Assembly (NCBI RefSeq): GCF_002115725.1
Contig: NZ_JFKD01000019.1
Coordinates: forward strand, 1 to 64,000
Reading direction: 5' to 3'
DNA: 64,000 nt
Source of the DNA: Marivita cryptomonadis
GTDB lineage: Bacteria > Pseudomonadota > Alphaproteobacteria > Rhodobacterales > Rhodobacteraceae
The position numbers and the translations under genes were made by a program. Below, piece after piece: positions 35,347-43,860 of this stretch; position 1 is the first letter of the stretch, and every line of letters starts with the position of its first letter. Below the pieces are notes generated by a model. That model had not been told where the DNA came from, ran no database searches, and saw nothing but the letters and a program-made list of their open reading frames with translations.

Positions 35347-36567
35347 ATGGTTGATTTTCATCAGAACGGAAACATCGCGACGCTGCACAATCTGCGGACC
35401 CGTTCGCTTGAGGAAATGACTTACGAGTTGGAGACTTTTGCCCAGACACGGAAAATGTCGCTGATCCTGCCCTGTCTCTATTCGGAACTCGAAACCGATG
35501 CGATGCCGAACATTCTCTCGGAGCTGTCAAAGGTAACTTATCTGCACCGTGTGATCATTGGTCTTGATCGCGCCAATGACGCCCAGTTTCGCCACGCAAA
35601 GCAGTTCTTTGAAGGTCTCAACCAGAACCATATCGTCATCTGGAATGACAGCCCGAGGATGCTTGCCCTGAACAAGCGCCTTGAGGACATGGGGCTGGCA
35701 CCTGCGGAACAGGGCAAAGGCAAAAACGTCTGGACATCCATCGGCTACCTGATCGGGTGCCAGGACAGCTCTGTCATGGCGATCCACGATTGCGATATTC
35801 TGACCTACACCAACGAACTGTTGGCGCGGTTGATCTATCCTGTCGCCAACCCCACTTTCCCGTACCAGGTGGCGAAGGGCTATTACGCCCGCATTGGCCA
35901 TGAAAAGCTGAACGGACGGGTCACCCGGCTTTTGGTCAGTCCGTTGTTGATCGCGTTGAAGCGGGTTGTTGGGGATCGCGATTATCTCGATTACCTGCGA
36001 AGTTTCCGCTACCCGCTTTCCGGCGAATTCGCGATGCGGACGAATATTCTGCCCGATCTGAGAATCCCGTCGGATTGGGGGCTGGAAATTGGCGTCTTGT
36101 CCGAAGCATGGCGCAATCTGGCACCCAAAGCCGTCTGTCAGGTCGAGATCGCGGATGCCTATGATCACAAACATCAGGCGTTGAGCCCAGAGGATGCGGC
36201 GACCGGGCTTAACCGGATGTCGACCGATATCTGCAAGGCGATTTTCCGAAAACTCGCCGCCGATGGCACGATCTTCACCACCAATGTCTTCCGCACACTG
36301 AAAGCCACGTATTACCGCAGTGCGCTTGATTTGCTGGATGCGTATTACAGCGATGCGCAGATGAATGGATTGTCATTGGACCGCCATTCGGAAGAAGCGT
36401 CGATTGAGCTTTTCGCAGAGAACATCATGCGGGCTGGTCAGACCTTCCTCGACAACCCACACGAGACACCGTTTATCGCGACATGGAACCGTGTACATGC
36501 CGCCGATCCGGAGTTCCTGCGCGACATGCAATCCGCTGCGCTGGCGGACCTGAACGACTATCAGTGA
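35347..36567 (+). CDS. Glucosyl-3-phosphoglycerate synthase-like glycosyltransferase
   Basis: A 406-aa protein starting at ATG 35347 (AAGGA about 10 bases upstream; the frame runs back to 35194 over the phosphatase gene). It has a GT-A-like fold with LILPCLYSELE at the N-terminus, a DXD motif in MAIHDCDILTYTN, and a long helical C-terminal part. Together with the upstream MPGP-type phosphatase this matches the GpgS/MpgS-type synthase joining an NDP-hexose to 3-phosphoglycerate. The 3-prime end overlaps the convergent GH13 gene by 7 bases. Which sugar is transferred is inferred from the neighbour. Confidence 0.78.
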   Translation: MVDFHQNGNIATLHNLRTRSLEEMTYELETFAQTRKMSLILPCLYSELETDAMPNILSELSKVTYLHRVIIGLDRANDAQFRHAKQFFEGLNQNHIVIWNDSPRMLALNKRLEDMGLAPAEQGKGKNVWTSIGYLIGCQDSSVMAIHDCDILTYTNELLARLIYPVANPTFPYQVAKGYYARIGHEKLNGRVTRLLVSPLLIALKRVVGDRDYLDYLRSFRYPLSGEFAMRTNILPDLRIPSDWGLEIGVLSEAWRNLAPKAVCQVEIADAYDHKHQALSPEDAATGLNRMSTDICKAIFRKLAADGTIFTTNVFRTLKATYYRSALDLLDAYYSDAQMNGLSLDRHSEEASIELFAENIMRAGQTFLDNPHETPFIATWNRVHAADPEFLRDMQSAALADLNDYQ

Positions 36568-38324
36568 CCGGCATTGCTGATCCAGCGGCATTGATAGGGA
36601 CCAAGAACAATCTCGTCGTCCGGGATCACCTCGTCTGAGAGCAGATCGCGCCAATCTTCGTCAGCGATGATGTTGAGCGTACTGACGGGCAGTGTGACCG
36701 TATCTTTGCTGACGTTGTGCAGCGCAAAGATCGACTGGTTTCGATCAAGGCTCTGCCGCCAAATGCCAAAGATCCGCTTGTCACCCGTATTGACCGTGAA
36801 CTGCGTCGCATTCGGGTGGAAGGCTGTTTGCTTTTGCCGAACCTTCAACCGTTGCTTCAGCCCGTTGAGAACCTTTGCATGGATCGTGGTCTGATCCGCA
36901 AGCACTGCTTGCAAGGCCTCGTAATCCCATCTGTGTCGATTGATCGCCCGATTCATGCCTCTTCGTTCAACTGCGTCTGTGTCATTTGGCGTCGCAAGCA
37001 TGGAATGGATGTAAAAGGCAGGAATGCCTTCAAGCGACATCACGATGGTCTGCGAACACAGAAAACGCTCGAGATGGTACGCATCTGGTCCAGCGAAGGT
37101 TTGGCTGAGAGCTGCAAAATAAGTTGTGTTCAGTTCGTAAGGTGCTTCTCCGCCATCCGGCAAGGCGCGCATGGACACGCGCCCGTCTGCTGCCTTCACC
37201 GCTTTGATCATTGCAGCCTGATCGTCAGGCGACAGCAACCCCTCGGCAGGTCGCATGCCGATGCCATCATGGCTGGCGGTGAAATTCAGATAAGCACAAC
37301 CCAACGGAGCTGGTGGCATTGAGCGCTGCCACTTGTCCAGGTTTGCAGCGCTCCCCGAAAGCAGAGCGTGCAAGATCAGAGGGGGTAGTGGAAAGTTGTA
37401 AATCACGTGCGCTTCGTCGCGCTTGCCAAAGTAGCTCAGGTTTTCCGCTTTCGGGACGTTTGTCTCGGTCAGAAGGATGATGGGTTCTAGGGCATAGTCA
37501 CACAATAGCCGGATCAGCTTTACGATGGCATGGGTCTGTGGAAGATGGATTGATGGCGATCCCACCTCCTTCCAGAGGAACGCCACCGCGTCCAACCGAA
37601 TGATCTGCACTCCGTTGTCGATATGTGTGCGGATGATACGCAAGAATTCCAGCAACACTTCCGGATTGCGGAAATCGAGGTCGATCTGGTCATGACTGAA
37701 GGTACACCAGACATACCGCGGTCCGTCTTTCGTATCGACCTTCTGCAAAAGCGGCGTCGTTCGGGGGCGCACGACCATGCTGAGGTCATCCGCAGGATCG
37801 GCCTCGAAGAAGAAGCGATCATATGGCGGCTGGCCCTGACGATAGGCGTTGAACCACGTGCCTTGGCTCGACACATGGTTTAAGACGAGGTCCGACATCA
37901 ATTTGAAGTCACTTGCGATGCGGTTGATGTCTGGCCAATCACCGAGTTGCGGATTGACGGCCATATAATCCGTCACCGCAAAGCCGTCATCCGATGTGAA
38001 GGGGAAAAACGGCAGGATGTGCACGCCATCCACCACGCCTTTCAGATAGCGACGTAGAAAGTCATTCAGGAGATCAAGCGGTTTGTGCGCGCCATCCACG
38101 ATCGAATTGCCATAGGTGATGAGCAAGGCATCGCGCTGCGACCACAAAGCGTTCCCCGGCTTGCGCCCTCGTTTTCTGCGATGTGTTCCTTCGGGCCAAA
38201 ACGCATCAATCACCTTGGAGGCAAGGATGTCGGCGTCGACTTGTGGATAGATTTCCCCGACCTTCGCAGCGAGAGACCGGCTGAGTGCTGGAGTTTTTTC
38301 TTTAGTCAAAGCGTCTTGTGCCAT
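36561..38324 (-). CDS. GH13 sucrose-phosphorylase-like enzyme, probable glucosylglycerate phosphorylase
   Basis: A 587-aa GH13 enzyme. The catalytic residues are in IIRLDAVAFLWKE (nucleophile Asp), LLTETNVP (acid/base Glu) and FTASHDGIG (transition-state Asp). Length and these segments fit subfamily GH13_18, which contains sucrose and glucosylglycerate phosphorylases. Beside a glucosylglycerate-making gene pair, phosphorolysis of glucosylglycerate to glucose-1-phosphate and glycerate is the likeliest role, allowing the osmolyte to be recycled. It is convergent with the synthase gene and overlaps it by 7 bases. Confidence 0.8.
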   Translation of the reverse strand: MAQDALTKEKTPALSRSLAAKVGEIYPQVDADILASKVIDAFWPEGTHRRKRGRKPGNALWSQRDALLITYGNSIVDGAHKPLDLLNDFLRRYLKGVVDGVHILPFFPFTSDDGFAVTDYMAVNPQLGDWPDINRIASDFKLMSDLVLNHVSSQGTWFNAYRQGQPPYDRFFFEADPADDLSMVVRPRTTPLLQKVDTKDGPRYVWCTFSHDQIDLDFRNPEVLLEFLRIIRTHIDNGVQIIRLDAVAFLWKEVGSPSIHLPQTHAIVKLIRLLCDYALEPIILLTETNVPKAENLSYFGKRDEAHVIYNFPLPPLILHALLSGSAANLDKWQRSMPPAPLGCAYLNFTASHDGIGMRPAEGLLSPDDQAAMIKAVKAADGRVSMRALPDGGEAPYELNTTYFAALSQTFAGPDAYHLERFLCSQTIVMSLEGIPAFYIHSMLATPNDTDAVERRGMNRAINRHRWDYEALQAVLADQTTIHAKVLNGLKQRLKVRQKQTAFHPNATQFTVNTGDKRIFGIWRQSLDRNQSIFALHNVSKDTVTLPVSTLNIIADEDWRDLLSDEVIPDDEIVLGPYQCRWISNAGH

Positions 38325-38692
38325 GAGTCAAAGAAGCACGGCTGTTTGATGTTTACAATTTTTTCCCATGATCACGGACCATGAACATTGCCAAATGCTA
38401 AAAACTGCAGCGGCTTAGGGCAAAACCTGTCTGTTCAGCTTCTGGATCAGCACGAAACACGGATGATGCATGCCCGGCTTGAAGGCCAGGATCAGTGATC
38501 CACCTACCAAGCAGTATCGCAAAATCTGGCAAAACTTGATCCCGGTCAAAGACATATTTGTCAAAAATTCCTAATATACAACCATGCAAAGCCAAGGTCC
38601 TGACCGGACGGGCACTCCTCCAAAAAGCCCCTTAGCTTCGGTCTCGATCTAGAGAGCACCAACGCCAAAATCAAACAACGGCAACCGTGCAG
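38325..38692. other. Gap upstream of the GH13 gene
   Basis: About 370 bases preceding the decayed DsrE remnant. It should hold the promoter of the GH13 gene on the minus strand. The short open frames here do not show conserved motifs. No tRNA, repeat or terminator was evident. Confidence 0.35.
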
Positions 38693-38984
38693 GCATTGCA
38701 TGCGGAAGACCACGTGCGCGACCGCCAACCCCCATGCGGTTAGCAAAAGACCAAGTGTCAAACGACGCAGCGGCTTTTGCAAATGCACACCGTCACCCGC
38801 GTAGTGCGAGTCCTCAGGGTTTGTTAACCCAGTTCGCCGCTTTCCCCGGTGCATTAGTTGAGGTTTGTACAGTCACTTTGCCCAGGAAAGCCCACAAAAG
38901 AATGTCCTGATGGACGACGTAACCGTGGCACAACCCCCTGCCATGGACACGACGACACTTGCGCCAGATGCCTGGATTGTGAAC
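38693..38984 (+). pseudogene. Decayed DsrE-family gene remnant
   Basis: Two frames together rebuild the C-terminal half of the DsrE protein encoded at 13123-13560. From 38809 one frame reads SPQGLLTQFAAFPGALVEVC (intact gene: SPKGLLTKIAGMPEAKVEVC) and on to LPRKAHK. After a frameshift near 38896-38904 another frame reads VLMDDVTVAQPPAM against VLMDGVTVAQPPAM, ending LAPDAWIVN against IAPNARIAS. Upstream, QALHAEDHVR (from about 38690) may be the first helix, but that part is uncertain. There is no start codon or signal peptide in a usable frame. This is a broken relic of a second dsrE copy. Confidence 0.7.
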
Positions 38985-39116
38985 GGGCGGCGTGACTTCC
39001 ATCGGAACGAACCCGCTCCGGCCTTCGTGGTTGGGGCGGGTCATATTATGCCTGCCACTCAAGCCCGGCTCGCAGCTACCATTGTGTTTTTCGTATTTAT
39101 TATCAATAAATTGAGG

Positions 39117-40142
39117 TCAACGCTGCTCAAGCGCGTTTTCCCATTCGGTCAGAAACGCCCGGCGGTTCAGCGGATCGAGATACACCATGAGCGCCGGACC
39201 AAGACGGATCGGGCCGAAGTCGACGACATTGTCAGCCCCTGTCTGCCCAAGCGGCGGAAGTGGCCAATCGCCGGGTACGTCGCGTTGCCCTAACCGAGCA
39301 AGCATATCGATCAGCGCTCCCGCGCCTGCAGTTTCCTGCGCACCTTCAGGAATAATCGCCGTTCGAAGTATCACGTTCGTAAAGTCCTGCATCCCGAGGA
39401 TTTGCACGCGCCCGCCCGAGTCGCGCGCCAAACGTTCTGCTGCGTAACTGCCAAGCACGTTATACGCCAGCGCAAGCCTGCCTTCGGCGACATCGTCGAT
39501 CATCTGGCCCGAGCAGCAATAGAGTTGCGGATTCAGCCGTCCCATGACCTCGGACAAGCGCCAATAGGCATCGGTCGATCGCGCTTCTTGGGTGGCAAAA
39601 AGGTATCCAAGACCGCTGTCGCGCACGTCATAGGTGCCCACGGAACCTTCAAAGCGTTCGGGATATTCGCGCAGCAAGGTCACCAGTTCCTGACGTGTGG
39701 TCGGCAAGTACAACCCTTGAAACCTCTGTGTCGACAATACCACAACAGCCGGCTCAGCCGTGAATGCGAAGATCAGGTCGCGCCATCTGGCCCAATCTGG
39801 TAGCGCCGTTGTCGCTTCGGATCGGTGGCTTTTTGCAAACCCATCATTGGCAAGTTGAAACTGAAGGTCCATGGCAGACGACAAAGCCAAATCAAACGCA
39901 GCCCCGTTGCGGATGGCCCGATAAAGTTCAGCAGAGGACACAACCGTATAGTCGATGGAGAGGCCCGGTTGACTGGACTGAAAAGCGGCAAGGTAGGGGG
40001 CAAAGACCTCCAGATCGGCTGTGGAAATGACCTTGAGCACACGCTCGCCTGTCCCCGGAAAGAAGCGATGGTCTTCGATCTCCAACGCAGCCAGCATTGT
40101 CGTGAACAGGCTCAGGAAGATGGCAAGACAAGCGTGGCGCAT
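39117..40142 (-). CDS. Extracellular solute-binding protein co-encoded with a sensor kinase
   Basis: A 341-aa protein with an N-terminal signal (MRHACLAIFLSLFTTMLAALE) and the type of fold seen in iron/thiosulfate-class binding proteins (LKVISTADLEVFAPYLAAFQ near residue 35). It starts inside the kinase gene (31-base overlap) and has its own AAGGAGG nine bases before the ATG. It is not a Bug/TctC-type receptor, which is encoded separately at 42254. Being the third gene of the response-regulator/kinase operon, it may be a periplasmic ligand-presenting partner of the kinase rather than a transporter part; no permease is adjacent. Confidence 0.8.
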   Translation of the reverse strand: MRHACLAIFLSLFTTMLAALEIEDHRFFPGTGERVLKVISTADLEVFAPYLAAFQSSQPGLSIDYTVVSSAELYRAIRNGAAFDLALSSAMDLQFQLANDGFAKSHRSEATTALPDWARWRDLIFAFTAEPAVVVLSTQRFQGLYLPTTRQELVTLLREYPERFEGSVGTYDVRDSGLGYLFATQEARSTDAYWRLSEVMGRLNPQLYCCSGQMIDDVAEGRLALAYNVLGSYAAERLARDSGGRVQILGMQDFTNVILRTAIIPEGAQETAGAGALIDMLARLGQRDVPGDWPLPPLGQTGADNVVDFGPIRLGPALMVYLDPLNRRAFLTEWENALEQR

Positions 40143-41485
40143 GTTCCGGTGCCTCCTTGCAACGTTTCGAGTTCCAGTCTGCCCCCATGCGCCACCAGAA
40201 CATCTTTGGCAATCGTCAGGCCAAGGCCCGAGCCGACAATGCCTTGTGTATTGCGCCCCCGCTGGAAGCGCTGTGTAAGCTGGTCTGCAGGGCCTTCTCC
40301 AAGGCCAGGCCCTTGATCCGTGACGGCAATTCGCACTTCGCCGTTGGTTTCGGCCATTGCAACTTTCACGACCGTCTCAGGCGGAGAGTATTTGATCGCG
40401 TTGTCCAGAACATTCCGCAAAGCATTTTCGATGAGAACTGGGTCGACCTCTGCCTTTGCACGGAGCGCTTCGACATCCAGCCGAATGTCTTTCATCGACG
40501 CCGTTGGCTCAAGACCTGAAACAGTCTGACTGACCAGATCGGACAGCATCACTGGCGTGCGAACAAGATCATCCGTGCGGTAGATGACGGTTGCGTGGTC
40601 CAGCAATTGACCAGCGGACCGAGAGCTTTCATCAATGGCGCGGATCATTTGCCGCAAGCGTTGTTTCTGGTCGTCGTCACTGGCGGATCGCAGTGCGATT
40701 TCGGCCTGCGCGCGCACTGTTGCCAAAGGTGTGCGGATGCGGTGCGCTGCTTCGGCGATGAAGTCTTCGGCGCTGCGTATGCTCTGGCCCAGACGGTCCA
40801 TCAGACGGTTCAGCGATGTCAACAAAGGGGCAAGCTCGGTCGGCGCTGCGCGGCGCAAGGGTCGCAGATCAGAGGGACCACGACGTGACACCGCTGCGGC
40901 GATTTCGTTCAGCGGCTTAAGCGAAGTTCGCGCAGCAAAGGCCGATAGCGAGACTGCCACGAGGAAGAACGCCACAGACAGAAACGCCGCCAACTGTGAA
41001 AGTTCGGCAGAAATCGACGCAACGCCGCCGCGCGTCTGAGCAACCGTCACGTTCACTGGCACGGGCTGCGCACCTGCAAGAACAAGGCGCGAAACCGTCG
41101 CCATGCGCACCTCTTCCCCGCTGTATTCCCCTGTATCGAACACGACACGACCCAGCGACGAAACGATTTCGTTCGGCACCGGCAAGTCTTCGTAGCCTGT
41201 CAGAATGGTGTCGCCCGTCGCAACCCGATAGAAAACGCGGTCTTCGCTGATGGCTCCCAGCATGGAGAACGCGGAATACGGCAGTTCCAGTCGCACCTCG
41301 CCCTGTTCGCTGCGCAATGTCTCGGCGATCGTGGTGACAGATGCAGCCAGAACATTGTCCTGAGTGCGTTCTGCCGCCTGCCTTGCAAGCCCGGTGACCA
41401 TCCACCAACTGAGCACGGACAACATAGCTGCAACGCCCGCAAGGAGCAGCGTCAGCCTGCGGCCGATTGATCCCGTGCCCGTCAC
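40112..41485 (-). CDS. Sensor histidine kinase, TctE-like
   Basis: A 457-aa membrane kinase. Two membrane helices (about 9-30 and 160-185) flank a periplasmic sensor region of about 130 residues (TctE-type 2CSK_N). Then come a HAMP-like linker, the phosphorylated histidine in AEAAHRIRTPLATVRAQAE, the N box ENALRNVLDNAIKYSP and the ATP motifs DQGPGLGEG and GSGLGLTIAK. It starts 5 bases after the response regulator gene. Partner and position opposite tctCBA suggest control of tricarboxylate uptake. The histidine box has IR in place of the usual EL. Confidence 0.88.
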   Translation of the reverse strand: MTGTGSIGRRLTLLLAGVAAMLSVLSWWMVTGLARQAAERTQDNVLAASVTTIAETLRSEQGEVRLELPYSAFSMLGAISEDRVFYRVATGDTILTGYEDLPVPNEIVSSLGRVVFDTGEYSGEEVRMATVSRLVLAGAQPVPVNVTVAQTRGGVASISAELSQLAAFLSVAFFLVAVSLSAFAARTSLKPLNEIAAAVSRRGPSDLRPLRRAAPTELAPLLTSLNRLMDRLGQSIRSAEDFIAEAAHRIRTPLATVRAQAEIALRSASDDDQKQRLRQMIRAIDESSRSAGQLLDHATVIYRTDDLVRTPVMLSDLVSQTVSGLEPTASMKDIRLDVEALRAKAEVDPVLIENALRNVLDNAIKYSPPETVVKVAMAETNGEVRIAVTDQGPGLGEGPADQLTQRFQRGRNTQGIVGSGLGLTIAKDVLVAHGGRLELETLQGGTGTCATLVLPSS

Positions 41486-41490
41486 GCCTT

Positions 41491-42150
41491 TCAGTTCTCC
41501 ATCCTGTAGCCAAGGCCACGCACCGTTTCGATCCGCACACCCATGCCATCAATACGTCGGCGCAATCGACCGACATAGACCTCGATGGCATTTTCAGTGA
41601 CTTCGGCATCGTAAGAAAACAGGCGGTCCATCAGTTGGCTCTTTGACAGAATTTGCCCCTTGTGCCGCGCGAAAACCTCGAGCAATCGGATCTCTCGGTT
41701 GCGCAGGTCTATTGAGTCTGCCCCAAGCCGCAAGGTTCCTGCCAAAGGGTCAAAGACCGCGTCACCCAGATGGATCTCGTTTCGAGCCTCGCCGCCGCGA
41801 CGCCGCAGCACGGCACGGCATCTTGCCTCCAGCTCGGAAAAATCGAACGGTTTGGTGATGTAATCATCTGCACCCTGATCCAAGGCCCCGACCCGGTCCG
41901 ACACCTGCGAGCGCGCGGTCAGAACGATAACCGGCGTTTCAAGACGGGTGCGACTGCGCGCAAGGAACTCGCGACCATCGCCATCCGGCAGCATCACGTC
42001 CAACAGGATCAGGTCGTACTGCGCGGCTGCAAGACAGTCCTCGGCATCGGCAAGACACGCAGCATGATCCACCGCATGGCCATCAAGCGCCAGGCGATTG
42101 ACCACAGCTTCGGCCAATTCGAGATTGTCCTCGACCAGAAGATAGCGCAC
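41491..42150 (-). CDS. OmpR-family response regulator, TctD-like
   Basis: A 219-aa two-domain regulator. The receiver has the phosphorylation aspartate in YDLILLDVMLPDGDGREF, the switch threonine in VIVLTARS and the lysine in DDYITKPFDFSELEARC. The C-terminal winged helix ends ENAIEVYVGRLRRRID with GLGYRM. It is the first gene of the operon and faces tctC across 103 bases. That gap holds a direct repeat TGTCAG-N5-TGTCAG (42174-42190), a likely binding site. Confidence 0.9.
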   Translation of the reverse strand: MRYLLVEDNLELAEAVVNRLALDGHAVDHAACLADAEDCLAAAQYDLILLDVMLPDGDGREFLARSRTRLETPVIVLTARSQVSDRVGALDQGADDYITKPFDFSELEARCRAVLRRRGGEARNEIHLGDAVFDPLAGTLRLGADSIDLRNREIRLLEVFARHKGQILSKSQLMDRLFSYDAEVTENAIEVYVGRLRRRIDGMGVRIETVRGLGYRMEN

Positions 42151-42173
42151 CCCGTTCCTCCCTCGTGGCCCCG

Positions 42174-42190
42174 TGTCAGGCTTCTGTCAG
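42174..42190. promoter_or_regulatory. Tandem TGTCAG repeat, likely response-regulator site
   Basis: TGTCAG occurs at 42174-42179 and again at 42185-42190, exactly 11 bases apart. Direct half-sites one helical turn apart are the usual target of OmpR-family regulators such as the TctD-like protein transcribed to the left. It lies 64-80 bases before tctC. Confidence 0.55.
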
Positions 42191-42253
42191 CTTTGTGTGG
42201 TGATGTACGACCATGGGCGGCGGAGGACTGCCTGTCAAATGGGAGGATAACCA

Positions 42254-43240
42254 ATGAACACTCTTGAGTGGTCACGCCGTGCGCTTATTGCTGCGGCCAC
42301 TGCAACTGTTGCCGTATCGGGCATCGCATATGCCGGCGGGCACCAGAAAATGGAATCCGTGCATTTCCTGATTCCCGGCGGTGCCGGCGGCGGTTGGGAC
42401 GGCACTGCGCGCGGGACGGGCGAAGCCCTTATGAATTCCGGTCTCGTCGGGACGGCAACCTATGAAAACATGTCAGGCGGCGGCGGCGGTGTTGCAATCG
42501 GCAACCTGATCGAAAACGCGGCTAGCAGCGAAGGCACGCTGATGGTCAACTCGACCCCGATCGTGATCCGCGCCCTGACTGGCGAGATCTCGCAAAGCTT
42601 CCGCGACCTGACACTGGTTGCAGGCACCGTCGGTGACTATGCGGCCTTGGTCGTGTCCGCAGACAGCCCCATCAATTCGATGGAGGATGCCCTGGCATCT
42701 TACCGTGAAAACGCGGCTGACTTCGCCATCGGCGGCGGTTCGGTTCCGGGCGGTATGGATCACCTTGTTGCAGCCATCGTGATGCAGGCAGCGGGCGAAG
42801 ACCCCACCGCGTTCAACTATATCGGCTATGACGCTGGCGGCGAAGCGATGGCAGGTCTGCTGTCCGGTGAAATCGACGCGCTCTCAACCGGTTTTTCTGA
42901 AGCGGTTGCATTGGCTGAACAGGGTGAAGTGCGCATTCTTGGCGTAACTGCGCCTGATCGCGTACCCGCGTTCCAGGATGCACCCAGCTTTGCCGAGCAA
43001 GGCATCGACGCGCAGTTCGTCAACTGGCGCGGTTTCTTCGCAGCCCCCGGCCTGCCGGAAGAGCGGCTGACCGCGTATCAGGACATGCTGGCGGCGATGA
43101 TGGAGACCCCGGAGTGGGAAGAAGTTCGTGCACGCATGGGACTGGTCAACATTTTCCGTCCGGGTGACGAGTTCAAGACCTTCCTCGAAGGTCAGGAAAA
43201 GCAGATCGGTGATCTGATGCGGGACCTCGGGTTCCTCTAA
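42254..43240 (+). CDS. tctC: Tripartite tricarboxylate transporter receptor TctC
   Basis: A 328-aa periplasmic receptor of the Bug/TctC family. It has a signal peptide (cleavage near GIAYAGG), VHFLIPGGAGGGWDGTARGTG for the carboxylate-binding loop and DFAIGGGSVPGGMDHLVAA for the second loop. A strong GGGAGG precedes the ATG. It captures citrate or a related carboxylate for TctAB. A long hairpin separates it from tctB. Confidence 0.9.
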   Translation: MNTLEWSRRALIAAATATVAVSGIAYAGGHQKMESVHFLIPGGAGGGWDGTARGTGEALMNSGLVGTATYENMSGGGGGVAIGNLIENAASSEGTLMVNSTPIVIRALTGEISQSFRDLTLVAGTVGDYAALVVSADSPINSMEDALASYRENAADFAIGGGSVPGGMDHLVAAIVMQAAGEDPTAFNYIGYDAGGEAMAGLLSGEIDALSTGFSEAVALAEQGEVRILGVTAPDRVPAFQDAPSFAEQGIDAQFVNWRGFFAAPGLPEERLTAYQDMLAAMMETPEWEEVRARMGLVNIFRPGDEFKTFLEGQEKQIGDLMRDLGFL

Positions 43241-43277
43241 ACCTTGTCGTGGTCCCACCGGACCGCGCTTGTTTCAA

Positions 43278-43318
43278 GGCGGATGCCCAGCCGGTTCGGC
43301 TGGCGCAGGGCATCCGCC
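43278..43318 (+). other. Long stem-loop between tctC and tctB
   Basis: GGCGGATGCCC and GGGCATCCGCC pair perfectly over 11 bp. The loop contains a second small stem (AGCCG/CGGCT), giving a branched rod. Without a T-run it is probably a 3-prime stabiliser or partial attenuator that keeps receptor mRNA above permease mRNA. Confidence 0.65.
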
Positions 43319-43356
43319 GCGCATGACTTCACAAAAACAACTCGGAGGGTTGAGAC

Positions 43357-43848
43357 ATGGCGCTCGATCGCTGGATCGCTTTGGCCTTTATCGCCTTGTG
43401 TTGCATCTACGGCTATGCGGCCTTTTTCACAATGGATGACCAACTACCGCCAATCCTGCAACGCAACCCGGTATGGCCATCAACTTTCCCGAAAATTCTG
43501 ACCGTTCTGGGATTGTTCATTGGACTGGTCGTCTTGTTCACGTCGAACCCCCCGACAGACGGCGCTCCGGCCAAGGATGGCGCCATCGATCTCAGTCGTC
43601 TTGGCGACTATCACGTGGGTCAAGCCGTAGCACTTCTGGTTCTCATGGTTGCCTATGCCCTGACCCTGAGACCTTTGGGTTTCGTCGGTTCCACCGTTGC
43701 GTTTCTCGTTCTTGGCGCAATCATTCTTGGCGAACGTCGTTTTCACATCCTGATCCCCGTTACGGTCATCGCTGCCGGGTCGATCTGGTATCTGGTCCAA
43801 GAAGTGCTGGGAATTTTCCTGCGCCCTTGGCCCTTCATGTTCATGTAG
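43357..43848 (+). CDS. tctB: Tripartite tricarboxylate transporter small subunit TctB
   Basis: A 163-aa membrane protein with four hydrophobic segments (about 5-25, 42-62, 80-105 and 108-150), the TctB topology. GGAGG precedes the ATG by about 8 bases. It forms the membrane pair with TctA, encoded 12 bases downstream. Confidence 0.88.
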   Translation: MALDRWIALAFIALCCIYGYAAFFTMDDQLPPILQRNPVWPSTFPKILTVLGLFIGLVVLFTSNPPTDGAPAKDGAIDLSRLGDYHVGQAVALLVLMVAYALTLRPLGFVGSTVAFLVLGAIILGERRFHILIPVTVIAAGSIWYLVQEVLGIFLRPWPFMFM

Positions 43849-43860
43849 GGGGCCGAAAAG

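Noticed and set aside
38561..38854. 97-codon minus-strand open frame with a hydrophobic stretch
   Set aside because: It lies opposite the DsrE relic; the similarity on the plus strand explains this region better.
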